A stretch of 64,000 nt of DNA from SAR86 cluster bacterium (GCA_023703575.1 CP097969.1:1211517-1275516); one strand, 5' to 3'. Counted from the stretch's first letter, positions 46,135 to 55,405 are shown. Translations and numbers: made by a program. Notes: generated by a model from the sequence alone, not told the origin.

Positions 46135-46163
46135 GAAACAAAAAGGGAGCATTTGCTCCCTTT
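46135..46163 (-). terminator. Rho-independent terminator of the TonB-receptor gene
   Basis: Minus strand GGGAGCA-AA-TGCTCCC, a perfect 7-bp stem with a very short loop, followed by TTTTTGTTT. It begins 20 nt after the receptor stop codon and isolates it from the sulfotransferase gene. It is the clearest terminator in the window. Confidence 0.88.
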
Positions 46164-46183
46164 CATTATAGGTATATAAGATA

Positions 46184-48781
46184 CTAATAATTAAGCTTAA
46201 ATCTTAAACCAACCGTCATAGGCCTAATAACTGCTACTCTTTGTCTATCAAAAACATAATTATTGCTTATTTCAGCTCTTTCATCAGAGATATTATCAAC
46301 ATAAATCTCAGCTACCCAAGAATCATTACTGATACCTGCCCTTAGGTTTGCATAACTATAACTATCCTGTTTAGCTTTGTTGGGTTCAATAATATCTGAA
46401 TAACTTTTGTCAGAGGCAACAACTTGACCTTGTATGTGACCCTGCATGCCCGAAGACATTCCCCACTCGTATCTTGCTGCAACATTGGCTTGAATACCTG
46501 GAGCAAAAGCTAATTCTTCTCCAGCCTTAACATCACTAGTTGTCAATGATTTCTTTATTTCAGTATCTAAGAACGAGAAAGCTCCTGAGATTATGAGTCC
46601 ATCTGTGTTTGTATAATAAAGAAAGTCTCCCTCCAAACCGGTAATATCGGCATCTGCAGCATTATCTGAAAAGAATAAATTTGCAATACTGGGATCGAAA
46701 ATTGTCGTTTGAAGTCCAGAAATATCCACCATAAATACACTTCCATTAAATCTTAATCGACCATCTTGTAAAACTGTCTTCCAACCAAATTCGTAATTTG
46801 TAACTTCATCTGAATCAGTTACTGGTCTAACAGTGTATGACCCATCTGGTGTTGATTGTCCTGCTGGTCGATTTAATAAGCCTGGTCTAAAACCTTCTGA
46901 CCACGTCACATAGTACATTACATCATTAGAAACATTCCAAGAGAGTGTAGCCTTACCTATAACCCCATCAGACTCGGCCTTATCAGGATAATTCAATTCA
47001 TCAATAAATGGATTACCTGTAACAACCCCCGGCTCATTAAATGCTGCAGATAAATTAGTGCCAAACCTTTGTTGGTCACCTCCGCCAAATCCGGTACTGA
47101 ATGATGAATTTGCACTTCCTTCCAAATCAACCTCTATATCATACCAACGAGCTCCAAGAGTAAGCTCAATAGAATCAGATAGATCAATGGCCAGTTCACC
47201 AAAGACACCCTTTTGTTTATCAGTTCTCTTTATATCATTAATAAACATAACGGGCGGCATATAAGGTCCTCTTCCGGAGTGCCAACCAGCAGCTGCGTAT
47301 TGTTTTGACTTGAGGGCTCCCTTTGATAAAAGAGCTTGATAACCATAGACCGATGTATCGGTAAGGGCATAGTTCACTCCCCAACCTATATCACTCTCGA
47401 CTGCACCAGGATAAGTGAACATGTTATGTTCTAGCAATTCAAGATCGCTCATGAATGCACCAGCAGTTAAACTCATATTATCGCTTATAGGCGCGTTTAT
47501 TCTTACTTCATGAGTTTGCACCTCTGTATCTGTTACAGAATCCACAAACATATCTGGTGCTGGGCAAGATCCAGTAGGCACATTTCCGGGAGCATATGTA
47601 GTATAAGTAACATAGTAATCACAAATGTAATAAGGAAGATATTGGCCTACAAAAAGATAATCAGTGTAGTCAATTATTTGATCTGAGTGACGATCTGTGT
47701 AAGCTCCAGCATAGACAACTTCAAGATCGCCAATAGAACCCTCGATTGTCAAGCTGGTATTGTCATATTTATCTTCAAGATGATCATCGTGATATCTTTG
47801 AATCTCAAGATCTCCTAAAGTTGGATCAGTAAAAAACACTCCATCGGATTCAATTGATTGATGAGAACGCGAAACAAGAGCATCCCAATTCTCATTTAAC
47901 TCTTGAGCAAAGCTTAATCTAAAACCTTCATACTCAACATCATTAATATCCTCTTCAACTATTGCATTAGCTTTGGCAAAAGTTACACCAGATAAATCAT
48001 CTCCAGCTTGAAAACCGTTTCTAGCAGCAGAAACCGGCAATCCATTACTCCTTACAGTCCCTGATGCCCTAAAACGAGCGGATTCACTTGCATCAATAGA
48101 GCCTGCTACTTGATCAATATAACCACCTCTTCTGTCTCTATATGCAACTAATCTTGCAGCAGAGGTTTCTCCAATCGGCATATTAGTAACGAATTCAAGT
48201 TTTCCTCCATTAGCGCCCTCTGACATATACCTAGATTCAACTTCAATATTTGTTTCACTTACACCTATCACGGGCTTATTTGTAATCATTCTAACTACGC
48301 CAGCTTGTGAGCTAGCGCCAAAAAGTGTTCCTTGAGGTCCTTTTAAGACTTCTATGCGGCTGATGTCTGCTGCATAAACATCCAGATTTCTACCTGGTTG
48401 GGCTAAGGGTTGCTCATCAAGATAAAATGATACATTTGGGGCCAAACCACCAACACCTGCTGTTGTGAGATTAGGGGTTGTTGAGGCCAGACCTCTGATA
48501 TAAATAGTACTTGTTCCTGGACCAGCTCCACCTGCTGTAACGCTAGGAAGCTGGAGTAAGTAATCTTCAAAAACATTTACGCCCAGTTCTTCAAGAGAGC
48601 TCTCTCGTAGAGCTGAAACAGACAAAGGTACGTCTTGTAAACTTTCTGCTTTTTTCCTTGCAGTAACAACAATTTCTTCCAGAGCATCTTGAGCCAAAAC
48701 ATAGCCACCGAATGCAGATGCGTTTAACAAAATAAGAGTTGAAAGATAAAAGCTTAACTTTTCACGAATTTTCCCGAACAT
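46184..48781 (-). CDS. TonB-dependent outer-membrane receptor
   Basis: 865 residues from ATG at 48781, preceded by GGGGAGA at good spacing; an ATG five codons upstream overlaps that site. It has a signal peptide ending near LAQ, then the TonB box EEIVVTAR, a plug domain (about 50-165, RIEVLKGPQGTLFGASSQAG), and a 22-strand-type barrel ending in an aromatic-rich strand (MTVGLRFKLNY). The substrate is unknown; plug and barrel resemble the broad class used for siderophores, vitamins or plant-type phenolics and terpenoids in marine bacteria. Single transcription unit with its own terminator. Confidence 0.93.
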   Translation of the reverse strand: MFGKIREKLSFYLSTLILLNASAFGGYVLAQDALEEIVVTARKKAESLQDVPLSVSALRESSLEELGVNVFEDYLLQLPSVTAGGAGPGTSTIYIRGLASTTPNLTTAGVGGLAPNVSFYLDEQPLAQPGRNLDVYAADISRIEVLKGPQGTLFGASSQAGVVRMITNKPVIGVSETNIEVESRYMSEGANGGKLEFVTNMPIGETSAARLVAYRDRRGGYIDQVAGSIDASESARFRASGTVRSNGLPVSAARNGFQAGDDLSGVTFAKANAIVEEDINDVEYEGFRLSFAQELNENWDALVSRSHQSIESDGVFFTDPTLGDLEIQRYHDDHLEDKYDNTSLTIEGSIGDLEVVYAGAYTDRHSDQIIDYTDYLFVGQYLPYYICDYYVTYTTYAPGNVPTGSCPAPDMFVDSVTDTEVQTHEVRINAPISDNMSLTAGAFMSDLELLEHNMFTYPGAVESDIGWGVNYALTDTSVYGYQALLSKGALKSKQYAAAGWHSGRGPYMPPVMFINDIKRTDKQKGVFGELAIDLSDSIELTLGARWYDIEVDLEGSANSSFSTGFGGGDQQRFGTNLSAAFNEPGVVTGNPFIDELNYPDKAESDGVIGKATLSWNVSNDVMYYVTWSEGFRPGLLNRPAGQSTPDGSYTVRPVTDSDEVTNYEFGWKTVLQDGRLRFNGSVFMVDISGLQTTIFDPSIANLFFSDNAADADITGLEGDFLYYTNTDGLIISGAFSFLDTEIKKSLTTSDVKAGEELAFAPGIQANVAARYEWGMSSGMQGHIQGQVVASDKSYSDIIEPNKAKQDSYSYANLRAGISNDSWVAEIYVDNISDERAEISNNYVFDRQRVAVIRPMTVGLRFKLNY

Positions 48782-48794
48782 TGTAGGTCTCCCC

Positions 48795-48814
48795 ATTAAG
48801 CAAACATGCTTAAT
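48795..48814. repeat. Perfect inverted repeat just upstream of the TonB-receptor start
   Basis: ATTAAGC (48795-48801), AAACAT, GCTTAAT (48808-48814). It lies 14-33 bp before the chosen start codon and next to the Shine-Dalgarno. It could be an operator or an mRNA hairpin limiting ribosome access. Confidence 0.5.
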
Positions 48815-48938
48815 TAATTTAGATTACTACGTAAAGTGTAGTATAAGGCAAAATATAATCAAGTGATGGATTGGTGCTTCTTTTTAAATGTCAACCTTTT
48901 CGTTTATTTTCCTTAATGATGGCCATTTGTAACCTTAA

Positions 48939-49076
48939 TCACTGATAGATTAGGAAAAGTAGCAGCGGAAGAATAAAAACTGCACCCAGAATTGTGATAA
49001 TTTTACTCGGCTTCAACGCCACTATAAGGCAGATAAGAAATATAAAAATAGCAGCAATGAAAGATGAAATTTCCAT
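48939..49076 (-). CDS. Small two-helix membrane protein (45 residues)
   Basis: Starts MEISSFIAAIFIFLICLIVA, has a short polar turn (LKPSK), then a second hydrophobic helix and ends LLFLIYQ. An AAGGA-type site lies 8 nt before the ATG, and the ATG is 2 nt after the stop of the VOC gene, so it looks translationally coupled as the last gene of that operon. No family is recognised. Length and amino-acid pattern favour a real gene, but it is below the size where coding can be certain. Confidence 0.6.
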   Translation of the reverse strand: MEISSFIAAIFIFLICLIVALKPSKIITILGAVFILPLLLFLIYQ

Positions 49077-49078
49077 GG

Positions 49079-49999
49079 TTATTCCTTTTCTATAAGCCTA
49101 GTGAGTAAATTACCCTTCATGCATGAATCAATATAAGCCATTTTTTTATCATCAGAAACTTTGAGTATTTGCGTACCTTTAATTTTGAGTAAATCCATTT
49201 CTGTTTTCAGATCAGAAACCTTAAATATCATTTCTGCCACGCCATCACCTCGTTGTGCTAATGAATTTCCATAAATGCTGTCTTTTTCGGCCTGTATCAA
49301 TTCAAAAACTATATCACTTACATAGAATTCTTGAGAGGTTATTTTCCATTCTTTTCTGGCCTTCTTTTCTTCAATTTTCTTAAAACCTAGTTTCGAGTAA
49401 TAACCAGAAGCAGAATCCAAATCATTAACACATATTCCTAGTCCTAAAAATTTCCATTTATTCACTAGAGGATGCGATTCATTATTTTTTCGCCAAGATT
49501 TTTCCCAATTATCTGCCGGTGGTCTCAAAGAAATCATTAAATCTCCATGTAATCTAGTATCTATGTAGTTTTCTACAGTTTTGCCATTTGTTGTAACGTT
49601 AAAAACGAGATCACAACCTCGATCTAAAAAGAATTGAGTATCTCTTTCAATGTCTGCCGTATTAAAAGCTATGTGATTAATTCCATCACCTTTCGTCTCA
49701 AGATATCTGCTAATGAACATGCCGGGTCCGGGTCGCATGGGATAAACTTCAAGCTGACAATTTCCAATTTGTGATTGACCATCTTTGAAGTTATGCGCTC
49801 CCCCAGTTACGAATCTATGAGTGACAGGTTCACCGTCCAGCTCTTTAAAAAAAGTTATTTCTCCTTCGCCTTCTATATATGGCAATAGAGGTTGAGGTCC
49901 TACGCTAACTCCAAGTCCGATAGACTGATAATAGCTCAATATTTCATCTCGATCTGTGACCATCATTCCAAGATGATTAAACTCCCAATTATGCATCAT
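49079..49999 (-). CDS. Two-module VOC (glyoxalase/extradiol-dioxygenase fold) protein
   Basis: 306 residues, two tandem VOC modules (about 5-165 and 180-304). Module 1 keeps candidate metal ligands His9 (NHLGMMV), Glu84 (QLEVYP) and His109 (GINHIAF), but the last position reads LMISLRPP without Glu. Module 2 has lost the first His (FLGLGICV) and second His (AEMIF). Only module 1 could therefore bind metal, and incompletely. The start overlaps the SDR stop (ATGATG/TGA). The reaction is unknown; the neighbours suggest a step on an acyl-CoA or small oxygenated substrate. Confidence 0.75.
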   Translation of the reverse strand: MMHNWEFNHLGMMVTDRDEILSYYQSIGLGVSVGPQPLLPYIEGEGEITFFKELDGEPVTHRFVTGGAHNFKDGQSQIGNCQLEVYPMRPGPGMFISRYLETKGDGINHIAFNTADIERDTQFFLDRGCDLVFNVTTNGKTVENYIDTRLHGDLMISLRPPADNWEKSWRKNNESHPLVNKWKFLGLGICVNDLDSASGYYSKLGFKKIEEKKARKEWKITSQEFYVSDIVFELIQAEKDSIYGNSLAQRGDGVAEMIFKVSDLKTEMDLLKIKGTQILKVSDDKKMAYIDSCMKGNLLTRLIEKE

Positions 50000-50826
50000 G
50001 CCATGTATCCACCATCGACATTTAAGATAGTGCCATTCACATAACTAGACGCATCAGATGCGAGAAAAACAGCCGCATTCGCCATTTCATTAAAGGTAGC
50101 AACACGTCCTAAAGGAATATTTTCCGGTCCATTAGACCATGCTTCAAATTTCTCTTTTTCAGTTATTTCTTTTTTTACTTCTTCATTGTTTGTAGTTTTA
50201 TTTTCTCTATTTTCTTGGCCTGGAAATTCTTCCCACTCGACTAAAGAGGGTGCAATGGCATTTACTCTTATGTTATGAGGTCCAAGATATCTTGCATACT
50301 GTCTTGTCATCATTGCTATACCTGATTTAACTATTGCATAATTTCCCATAGCTTTATCAGCATGAGCCTTAAGTCCGCCTCTCGAAGTCAAGTTTATTAT
50401 GCTTCCACTTTTTTGCTTCTTCATTATTGGAGCTACTTCCTGAATAGTGAGCCAGTAACCCTTCAAATTCACACTACTAAGCATATCCCAACTTTCTTCA
50501 TCTAAATCCACAACAGATTTCATGTGATACATGACAGCTACATTCATCAAAATATCGATACCTCCAAATTCCTGCATAACCTGATCAACCATGTTTTTTA
50601 CATCAGGCTGAGAAGAAATATCTGTCTTGATGCAGATAGACTGCCTGTTCATAGCTTTAATTTCTTTACAAACTGAATCAAGCTGACCAGATTCGATGTT
50701 TAGATCTGTGACAGCAACATCGGCCCCTGCTTCAGCTAGTCCAAGGGCAAAACCCTTCCCCATATTTCTTCTTGCACCTATGACTAAAGCCTTTTTACCT
50801 TTTAATGAAAATTCTGATAGAGACAT
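49996..50826 (-). CDS. Short-chain dehydrogenase/reductase
   Basis: 276 residues, Rossmann fold. The cofactor loop is VIGARRNMGKG (15-25, Asn where Gly is usual), the Asp after the second strand (TDLN) favours NAD(H), and NVAVMY fills the NNAG position. The Ser (NLTSRGG) and YAIVK catalytic motifs are present, and the C-terminus DGGYMA is typical. A polar insertion rich in Glu/Asn/Lys (about 205-225) lies in the substrate loop. Located between the acyl-CoA ligase (28 bp) and the VOC gene (overlap). The substrate is unknown. Confidence 0.9.
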   Translation of the reverse strand: MSLSEFSLKGKKALVIGARRNMGKGFALGLAEAGADVAVTDLNIESGQLDSVCKEIKAMNRQSICIKTDISSQPDVKNMVDQVMQEFGGIDILMNVAVMYHMKSVVDLDEESWDMLSSVNLKGYWLTIQEVAPIMKKQKSGSIINLTSRGGLKAHADKAMGNYAIVKSGIAMMTRQYARYLGPHNIRVNAIAPSLVEWEEFPGQENRENKTTNNEEVKKEITEKEKFEAWSNGPENIPLGRVATFNEMANAAVFLASDASSYVNGTILNVDGGYMA

Positions 50827-50854
50827 AAAATAATTAAATTTCTATATGTTGATA

Positions 50855-52399
50855 CTAAGAAATAGCTGGAGCATCTGTCCCAAGAAGATCATCTCTTAAG
50901 TTTCTTTTTAAGACTTTACCAGTAGCATTTCGGGGTAAAGCATCTATAAATTTCACTGAATTTGGAACTTTAAACTTTGCGAGGTTTTTTAGGCAATGTT
51001 CTATGATGTCTTTTTCTTCTAGTGTTTGTTCTGATTTGAGGCTGATAAACGCTATACCTGTCTCACCCCATCTATTGTCTGGTACACCAATAATTGCTGC
51101 CTCAGCAATTTCAGGTAGTTGGTAAAGAACATTTTCAACTTCAGCTGGATAAACATTTTCTCCTCCGGATATATACATATCTTTCCAACGATCTACGATA
51201 TATATAAATCCTTCCTCATCGAATCTTGCAGCATCACCAGTTTTCAGCCAATCGCCTTCGAAAGAATTCAGTGTTGCTTCTTCATTATTCCAGTAACCTG
51301 GTGTGATATTTGGACCTCTTATATAAAGCTCCCCTACCTCTCCCCAAGGAAGCTCCTGTCCTTCATCGTCAACTACTTTGACTTCTGTATGCAAAAGTGG
51401 CTTTCCTGCTGAGCCTAACTTTCTTTCAGCATCTTCAGCGGGAAGTCCTATACCTCCAGGACTTGTCTCAGTCATACCCCAGCCCTGAATCATAGAAACG
51501 CCTCTATCTGACCAGGTTCTGAGTATTGCCTCAGCGCATGGAGCACCACCTACTCCTGCAACTTTCAGACTTGATAAATCAGTGCTATCAAAATCAGGAT
51601 GATTCATCATGAATTGATAAGGGGCTGGAACTGCAAAAAAATGAGATACCTGAAATTCGGGATTTCCAAGAATTGATAATGCTAAGCCAGGATCAAAATC
51701 TCTTATAAGAATTAATTCCCCACCTGCATGCAAAACAGGATTTGCATAACAGTTCATACCGCCGGTATGAAAAAGAGGTAAAACTACTAGCTGAACAGTA
51801 TCTGAAGATACAAATGCAGGTGAGGCAAGATTGATTACATTATAAAGTTGCATTTGATGATTTATCATCGCCCCTTTTGGGTGACCAGTTGTACCAGATG
51901 TATACATAATCATTATCAAATCTTCTTGTGTAATTTCCGGTTGATCATAATCAAAACTGGAGTCCTTTAGAGTAATTTCATACTGACTATTTAAATCCTC
52001 TTTATCAATCTCTAAATGACTAGATATATTGCAATCTTTTACTAATTCGTTTGAGATATCGGAAAAAGATTCATCATAGATAAGAACTTTAGGCGAGCTG
52101 TCATTAAGAATATATTCCAGTTCGGGCTTTGTTAATCTCCAGTTTAAGGGAAGTTCTATAGCTCCTATCTTTGCACAGGCAAATTCTAATTCAAAAAATT
52201 CTGCACAATTCTGAGATAAAATTGCAATCCTATCTCCCTTTTTTACTCCCACACTTTGCAACCAATTTGCCAGAAGACATGCCCTATCATCAAGCTCTTT
52301 GTAAGTTAAAGTTTGTTTTGAGCTCAGGTCACGAATCGCTATCTTTGTTGGTCTTACGTAAGCGTGGTAAGCAGACCAATCATAATGTTTGACAGACAT
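50855..52399 (-). CDS. Acyl/aryl-CoA ligase (ANL superfamily)
   Basis: 514 residues. The AMP-binding loop is MYTSGTTGHPKGAM; GWGMTETS and WLKTGDAARFDEEGFIYIVD follow, then the hinge RWKDMYISGGENVYPAEVE and the C-terminal catalytic Lys in PRNATGKVLKRNL. It activates a carboxylic acid as acyl-AMP, then CoA thioester. Resemblance is to medium/long-chain or cyclic-acid ligases. First enzyme of the ligase-SDR-VOC operon. Acid specificity is not readable. Confidence 0.92.
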   Translation of the reverse strand: MSVKHYDWSAYHAYVRPTKIAIRDLSSKQTLTYKELDDRACLLANWLQSVGVKKGDRIAILSQNCAEFFELEFACAKIGAIELPLNWRLTKPELEYILNDSSPKVLIYDESFSDISNELVKDCNISSHLEIDKEDLNSQYEITLKDSSFDYDQPEITQEDLIMIMYTSGTTGHPKGAMINHQMQLYNVINLASPAFVSSDTVQLVVLPLFHTGGMNCYANPVLHAGGELILIRDFDPGLALSILGNPEFQVSHFFAVPAPYQFMMNHPDFDSTDLSSLKVAGVGGAPCAEAILRTWSDRGVSMIQGWGMTETSPGGIGLPAEDAERKLGSAGKPLLHTEVKVVDDEGQELPWGEVGELYIRGPNITPGYWNNEEATLNSFEGDWLKTGDAARFDEEGFIYIVDRWKDMYISGGENVYPAEVENVLYQLPEIAEAAIIGVPDNRWGETGIAFISLKSEQTLEEKDIIEHCLKNLAKFKVPNSVKFIDALPRNATGKVLKRNLRDDLLGTDAPAIS

Positions 52400-52411
52400 A
52401 AATTTCCCCAG

Positions 52412-52570
52412 TTATAAAAAAACAACCATGAATAAGTAGAATACTATTACTGCTCCCCAAATATTTAATAAGAAACCAATTCTTCTTCCAACTTGTTCTC
52501 CTTTCGAATATTGCCAAAGAAAGAATAGAAGACTTATAAATACTAGAGAAATAATAATTCCAATATGCAT
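52412..52570 (-). CDS. Small two-helix membrane protein (52 residues)
   Basis: Starts MHIGIIISLVFISLLFFLWQ, then a basic turn (KGEQVGRRIG), and a second helix NIWGAVIVFYLFMVVFL to the stop. Basic residues between two hydrophobic helices suggest a hairpin in the inner membrane. Its stop is 12 bp before the ligase start. A 65-codon reading frame on the same strand overlaps it but has no family-like or membrane pattern. There is no good Shine-Dalgarno, so the start is tentative. No family is recognised. Confidence 0.5.
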   Translation of the reverse strand: MHIGIIISLVFISLLFFLWQYSKGEQVGRRIGFLLNIWGAVIVFYLFMVVFL

Positions 52571-52699
52571 AGCGCAACTTTAATAGCTAAGTTATTAGCA
52601 AGCAACCCAGTCCTAATACAAAAATCACTCTCATGAGACTTAATGATTTAAAATACTTAAGTAGGCTTTCAGCAAAATATTTAAAAAATAATCCATCCA

Positions 52700-54637
52700 T
52701 TGAATAAATCATATAAACAAATCCCTAAAGCACTTAGAGGAATTGTCAAGAAATCTAATAAATCGAGAGGATTTTATGTTGAAGATTCAAAATATGATTC
52801 CCAATTTAAACTTGGAAAGAAAGAACTCTTTAAAGCAATGCCTGGAGACTTAGTTCAATTTTCTCTTACTCAAAAAGGTTGGGCAAAAATAGATGAAGTT
52901 ATTACAGAAAATACAAGTGAATTTATTGGGAAGATATTTAGAAGGGGCAAAAGGTTATACACAAGTCCCATGGGTTACGAAAATGATTTAAGGGTTTTAA
53001 TCAAAGAGCCTCATCCAAAATCGATAAAAGATGGTGGCATCGGTAAATTTTTAATGCATAAACAACCTAGTCAGGAAGCCCTACCTGAAGCAAATCTTAT
53101 TTCTTTATTCGATTTAGATAATGAATTTAGTTTGGCATATGAGGTGGCTGTCACTAATCATAATCTTAAACGTGAGTGGCCTAAGGCAGTAATTAATGAA
53201 TCAAGAAAGTTAAAAGATAAGAATTTTGATATTGAATCCGTAAAAGATCTCAGAAGTAAAACTTTTGTAACTATAGATGGAAAAAGCGCAAAAGACTTTG
53301 ATGATGCTGTGCTTGGAGAGCAGGATGAACATGGAGATCTTAATTTATACGTAGCAATAGCCGATGTTGCACGTTATGTAGATCAAGGAAGTCATCTAGA
53401 TAATGAAGCTTTTGATAGAGGAACCTCAGTTTATTTTTCGCAAAGAGTAATTCCTATGTTGCCAGAGGAATTAAGTAATGACTTGTGTTCATTAAAGCCT
53501 GATGAGGATAGATTCTGTATAGTTTGTAAAACTACTGTCACTAAAGATGGAAATCTCACAGATACTTCTTTCTTTGAAGCAATAATCAATTCTAAATCTA
53601 GATTGACTTACCCTGCAGTTACGCGGGAAATTGAGAAAAAACAGTTTAAAAAGCCCTATGCAGATTCTTTAAGAGTTCTATTAAGAATTTATAGAAGATT
53701 AAAGAAAAATAGAGTTGAAAGGGGTTCTTTAGAGCTCGAGGTACCAACATACATCCCCAAGGTAGAGAATCAAAAAATTGTAAAATTTATTGATTCCCCA
53801 AGAGAGATTTCTCATATGATGATAGAAGAATTCATGTTAGCTGCAAATATATCAGCTGCTCAATTATGTTTGAAACATAAAATGCCTTCTGTTTTCAGAG
53901 TTCACCCAAAGCCAGATATATTAAAAATTAAAACTCTTGAAAAGTTTTTAAGGAGTAGAAAGATTAATGCTTCTTTAGATGATGGTAGCGACATAAAAAA
54001 ATTAACATCTCTTACTGAAATAGCTAAGGATAGAAAAGATAAGAGCATCATTCACTCGCAAATTTTATATTCCATGAGCTTAGCTACTTACGAGACTGAT
54101 GTTGCGATCCACTTTGCCCTTAATTACTCTCACTATTCTCATTTCACTTCTCCAATAAGAAGGTATCCTGATTTACTTGTTCATAGAGCAATAAAATCTC
54201 TAATAAAATCTAATAATGGAAATATTACAATAGCTGAAAATCCCATAAAGACTAAACCTGTTTATAGCCACGACCAGTTAATAGAGTTGGCAAAAATTTG
54301 TTCTATAAAGGAAAGAGTTGCTGAACAAGCTGAAAGAGAAGCCCTTAATCACCTGAAGTGTGCTTTTGCTTCTGAGCATATTGGAAATACTTTTAATGGT
54401 CAGATAATTGGTGTTACTAATTTTGGTCTATTTATTCATTTAAAAGAGATAAATATTGAAGGTCTCTGCCATATAAAGTATTTACCGCGCAATGAGTATT
54501 ATGTATTCGATGAAGATAGTAAAATGTTACAGAGCAATAGCTCAAGACACTCATACTCTCTTGGAGACGAGGTTAAAGCAACGATTGAAAAAGTGGAAGT
54601 CTTCTCTCAGAAAATAGATCTTAGATTAGTTAAATGA
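52700..54637 (+). CDS. rnr: Exoribonuclease, RNase R/RNase II family
   Basis: 645 residues. The start is a TTG at 52700 without a clear Shine-Dalgarno; the first internal ATG (residue 46) would cut into the cold-shock fold. Order: one or two CSD-like OB folds (1-150), the RNB domain with Asp193, Asp199, Asp201 and Asp202 (DGKSAKDFDDA), and a C-terminal S1 domain (about 560-645). It degrades RNA 3' to 5'. It lacks the N-terminal helix-turn-helix and Lys-rich tail of E. coli RNase R (813). Its partner rlmB follows with a 4-bp overlap, as in E. coli. Confidence 0.9.
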   Translation: MNKSYKQIPKALRGIVKKSNKSRGFYVEDSKYDSQFKLGKKELFKAMPGDLVQFSLTQKGWAKIDEVITENTSEFIGKIFRRGKRLYTSPMGYENDLRVLIKEPHPKSIKDGGIGKFLMHKQPSQEALPEANLISLFDLDNEFSLAYEVAVTNHNLKREWPKAVINESRKLKDKNFDIESVKDLRSKTFVTIDGKSAKDFDDAVLGEQDEHGDLNLYVAIADVARYVDQGSHLDNEAFDRGTSVYFSQRVIPMLPEELSNDLCSLKPDEDRFCIVCKTTVTKDGNLTDTSFFEAIINSKSRLTYPAVTREIEKKQFKKPYADSLRVLLRIYRRLKKNRVERGSLELEVPTYIPKVENQKIVKFIDSPREISHMMIEEFMLAANISAAQLCLKHKMPSVFRVHPKPDILKIKTLEKFLRSRKINASLDDGSDIKKLTSLTEIAKDRKDKSIIHSQILYSMSLATYETDVAIHFALNYSHYSHFTSPIRRYPDLLVHRAIKSLIKSNNGNITIAENPIKTKPVYSHDQLIELAKICSIKERVAEQAEREALNHLKCAFASEHIGNTFNGQIIGVTNFGLFIHLKEINIEGLCHIKYLPRNEYYVFDEDSKMLQSNSSRHSYSLGDEVKATIEKVEVFSQKIDLRLVK

Positions 54638-55383
54638 GTTCAAATTCAGATCAAGAATTGGTGTGTGGCTTAAATGCTGTCAACCAAATAATCAGCTCGA
54701 GACCTAAATCGGTTAAATCTCTACATGTTTGCGAAGCGCTAAATAAAAGGATCGAATCTATTGTTGATGAAGCTGAAAAATATAAAATAAAAATCAATAA
54801 AGAAGATCCTGAATTTTTTGAAAAAAAATTTAAAGATATTAATCATCAAAGTGTTGCAGTGGCATGCAATAAGAGATCAGAAGAATCTGAAGTGTTTATC
54901 CAATCAATAATAGAAAGACCTAATCTTACATTTCTTATTTTAGATGGTCTCCTGGATCCTCATAATGTCGGAGCATGTTTAAGAAGCGCGGCTGCTGCAG
55001 ATGTCGATGCAGTAATAGTCCCAAAAGATCGATCTTGTCATCTCACCCCTACAGTTAGAAAAATATCCTGCGGAGCTTCAGAACTTATTCCATTTGTTAT
55101 TGTGACTAACATAGTGAGGACAATTAATTATCTTCAAGAGATGGGCGTAGCAGTATATGGAAGTGATCTGAAAGCCTCATTGGGTCATAACGAAATTGAT
55201 TACCCCGAGAGAATGGCGTTGATAATTGGATCTGAAAATAAAGGTATTAGAAGGCTAACTAGAGAAAATTGTGATGAGCTCATAAAGATAAAGATGTCGG
55301 AAAAAATGGATAGTTTAAATGCATCAGTGAGTGCCGGGATAATGCTGTTTGAGATCAGAAAACAAAATAATTCTTTTAATTAA
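54634..55383 (+). CDS. rlmB: 23S rRNA (Gm2251) 2'-O-methyltransferase
   Basis: 249 residues, SPOUT fold. The N-terminal L30e-like substrate domain (1-85) is followed by motif 1 LDGLLDPHNVGACLRSAAA, motif 2 IIGSENKGIRRLTRENCD, and motif 3 DSLNASVSAGIMLFEI. It methylates G2251 in the P-loop of 23S rRNA using SAM bound in the trefoil knot. Coupled to rnr by ATGA overlap. Confidence 0.94.
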   Translation: MSSNSDQELVCGLNAVNQIISSRPKSVKSLHVCEALNKRIESIVDEAEKYKIKINKEDPEFFEKKFKDINHQSVAVACNKRSEESEVFIQSIIERPNLTFLILDGLLDPHNVGACLRSAAAADVDAVIVPKDRSCHLTPTVRKISCGASELIPFVIVTNIVRTINYLQEMGVAVYGSDLKASLGHNEIDYPERMALIIGSENKGIRRLTRENCDELIKIKMSEKMDSLNASVSAGIMLFEIRKQNNSFN

Positions 55384-55405
55384 ACTTTATCTATAGAATA
55401 ACAAA

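Noticed and set aside
48830-48870. TATACT as a -10 for the TonB-receptor gene
   Set aside because: No acceptable -35 at 16-18 bp; the nearby TTGATT is only 11 bp away.
52380-52577. A 65-codon leftward frame overlapping the start of the acyl-CoA ligase
   Set aside because: It starts further upstream and runs into the ligase gene, with a mixed composition and no recognisable pattern. The overlapping 52-codon frame gives two clean hydrophobic helices and ends before the ligase.
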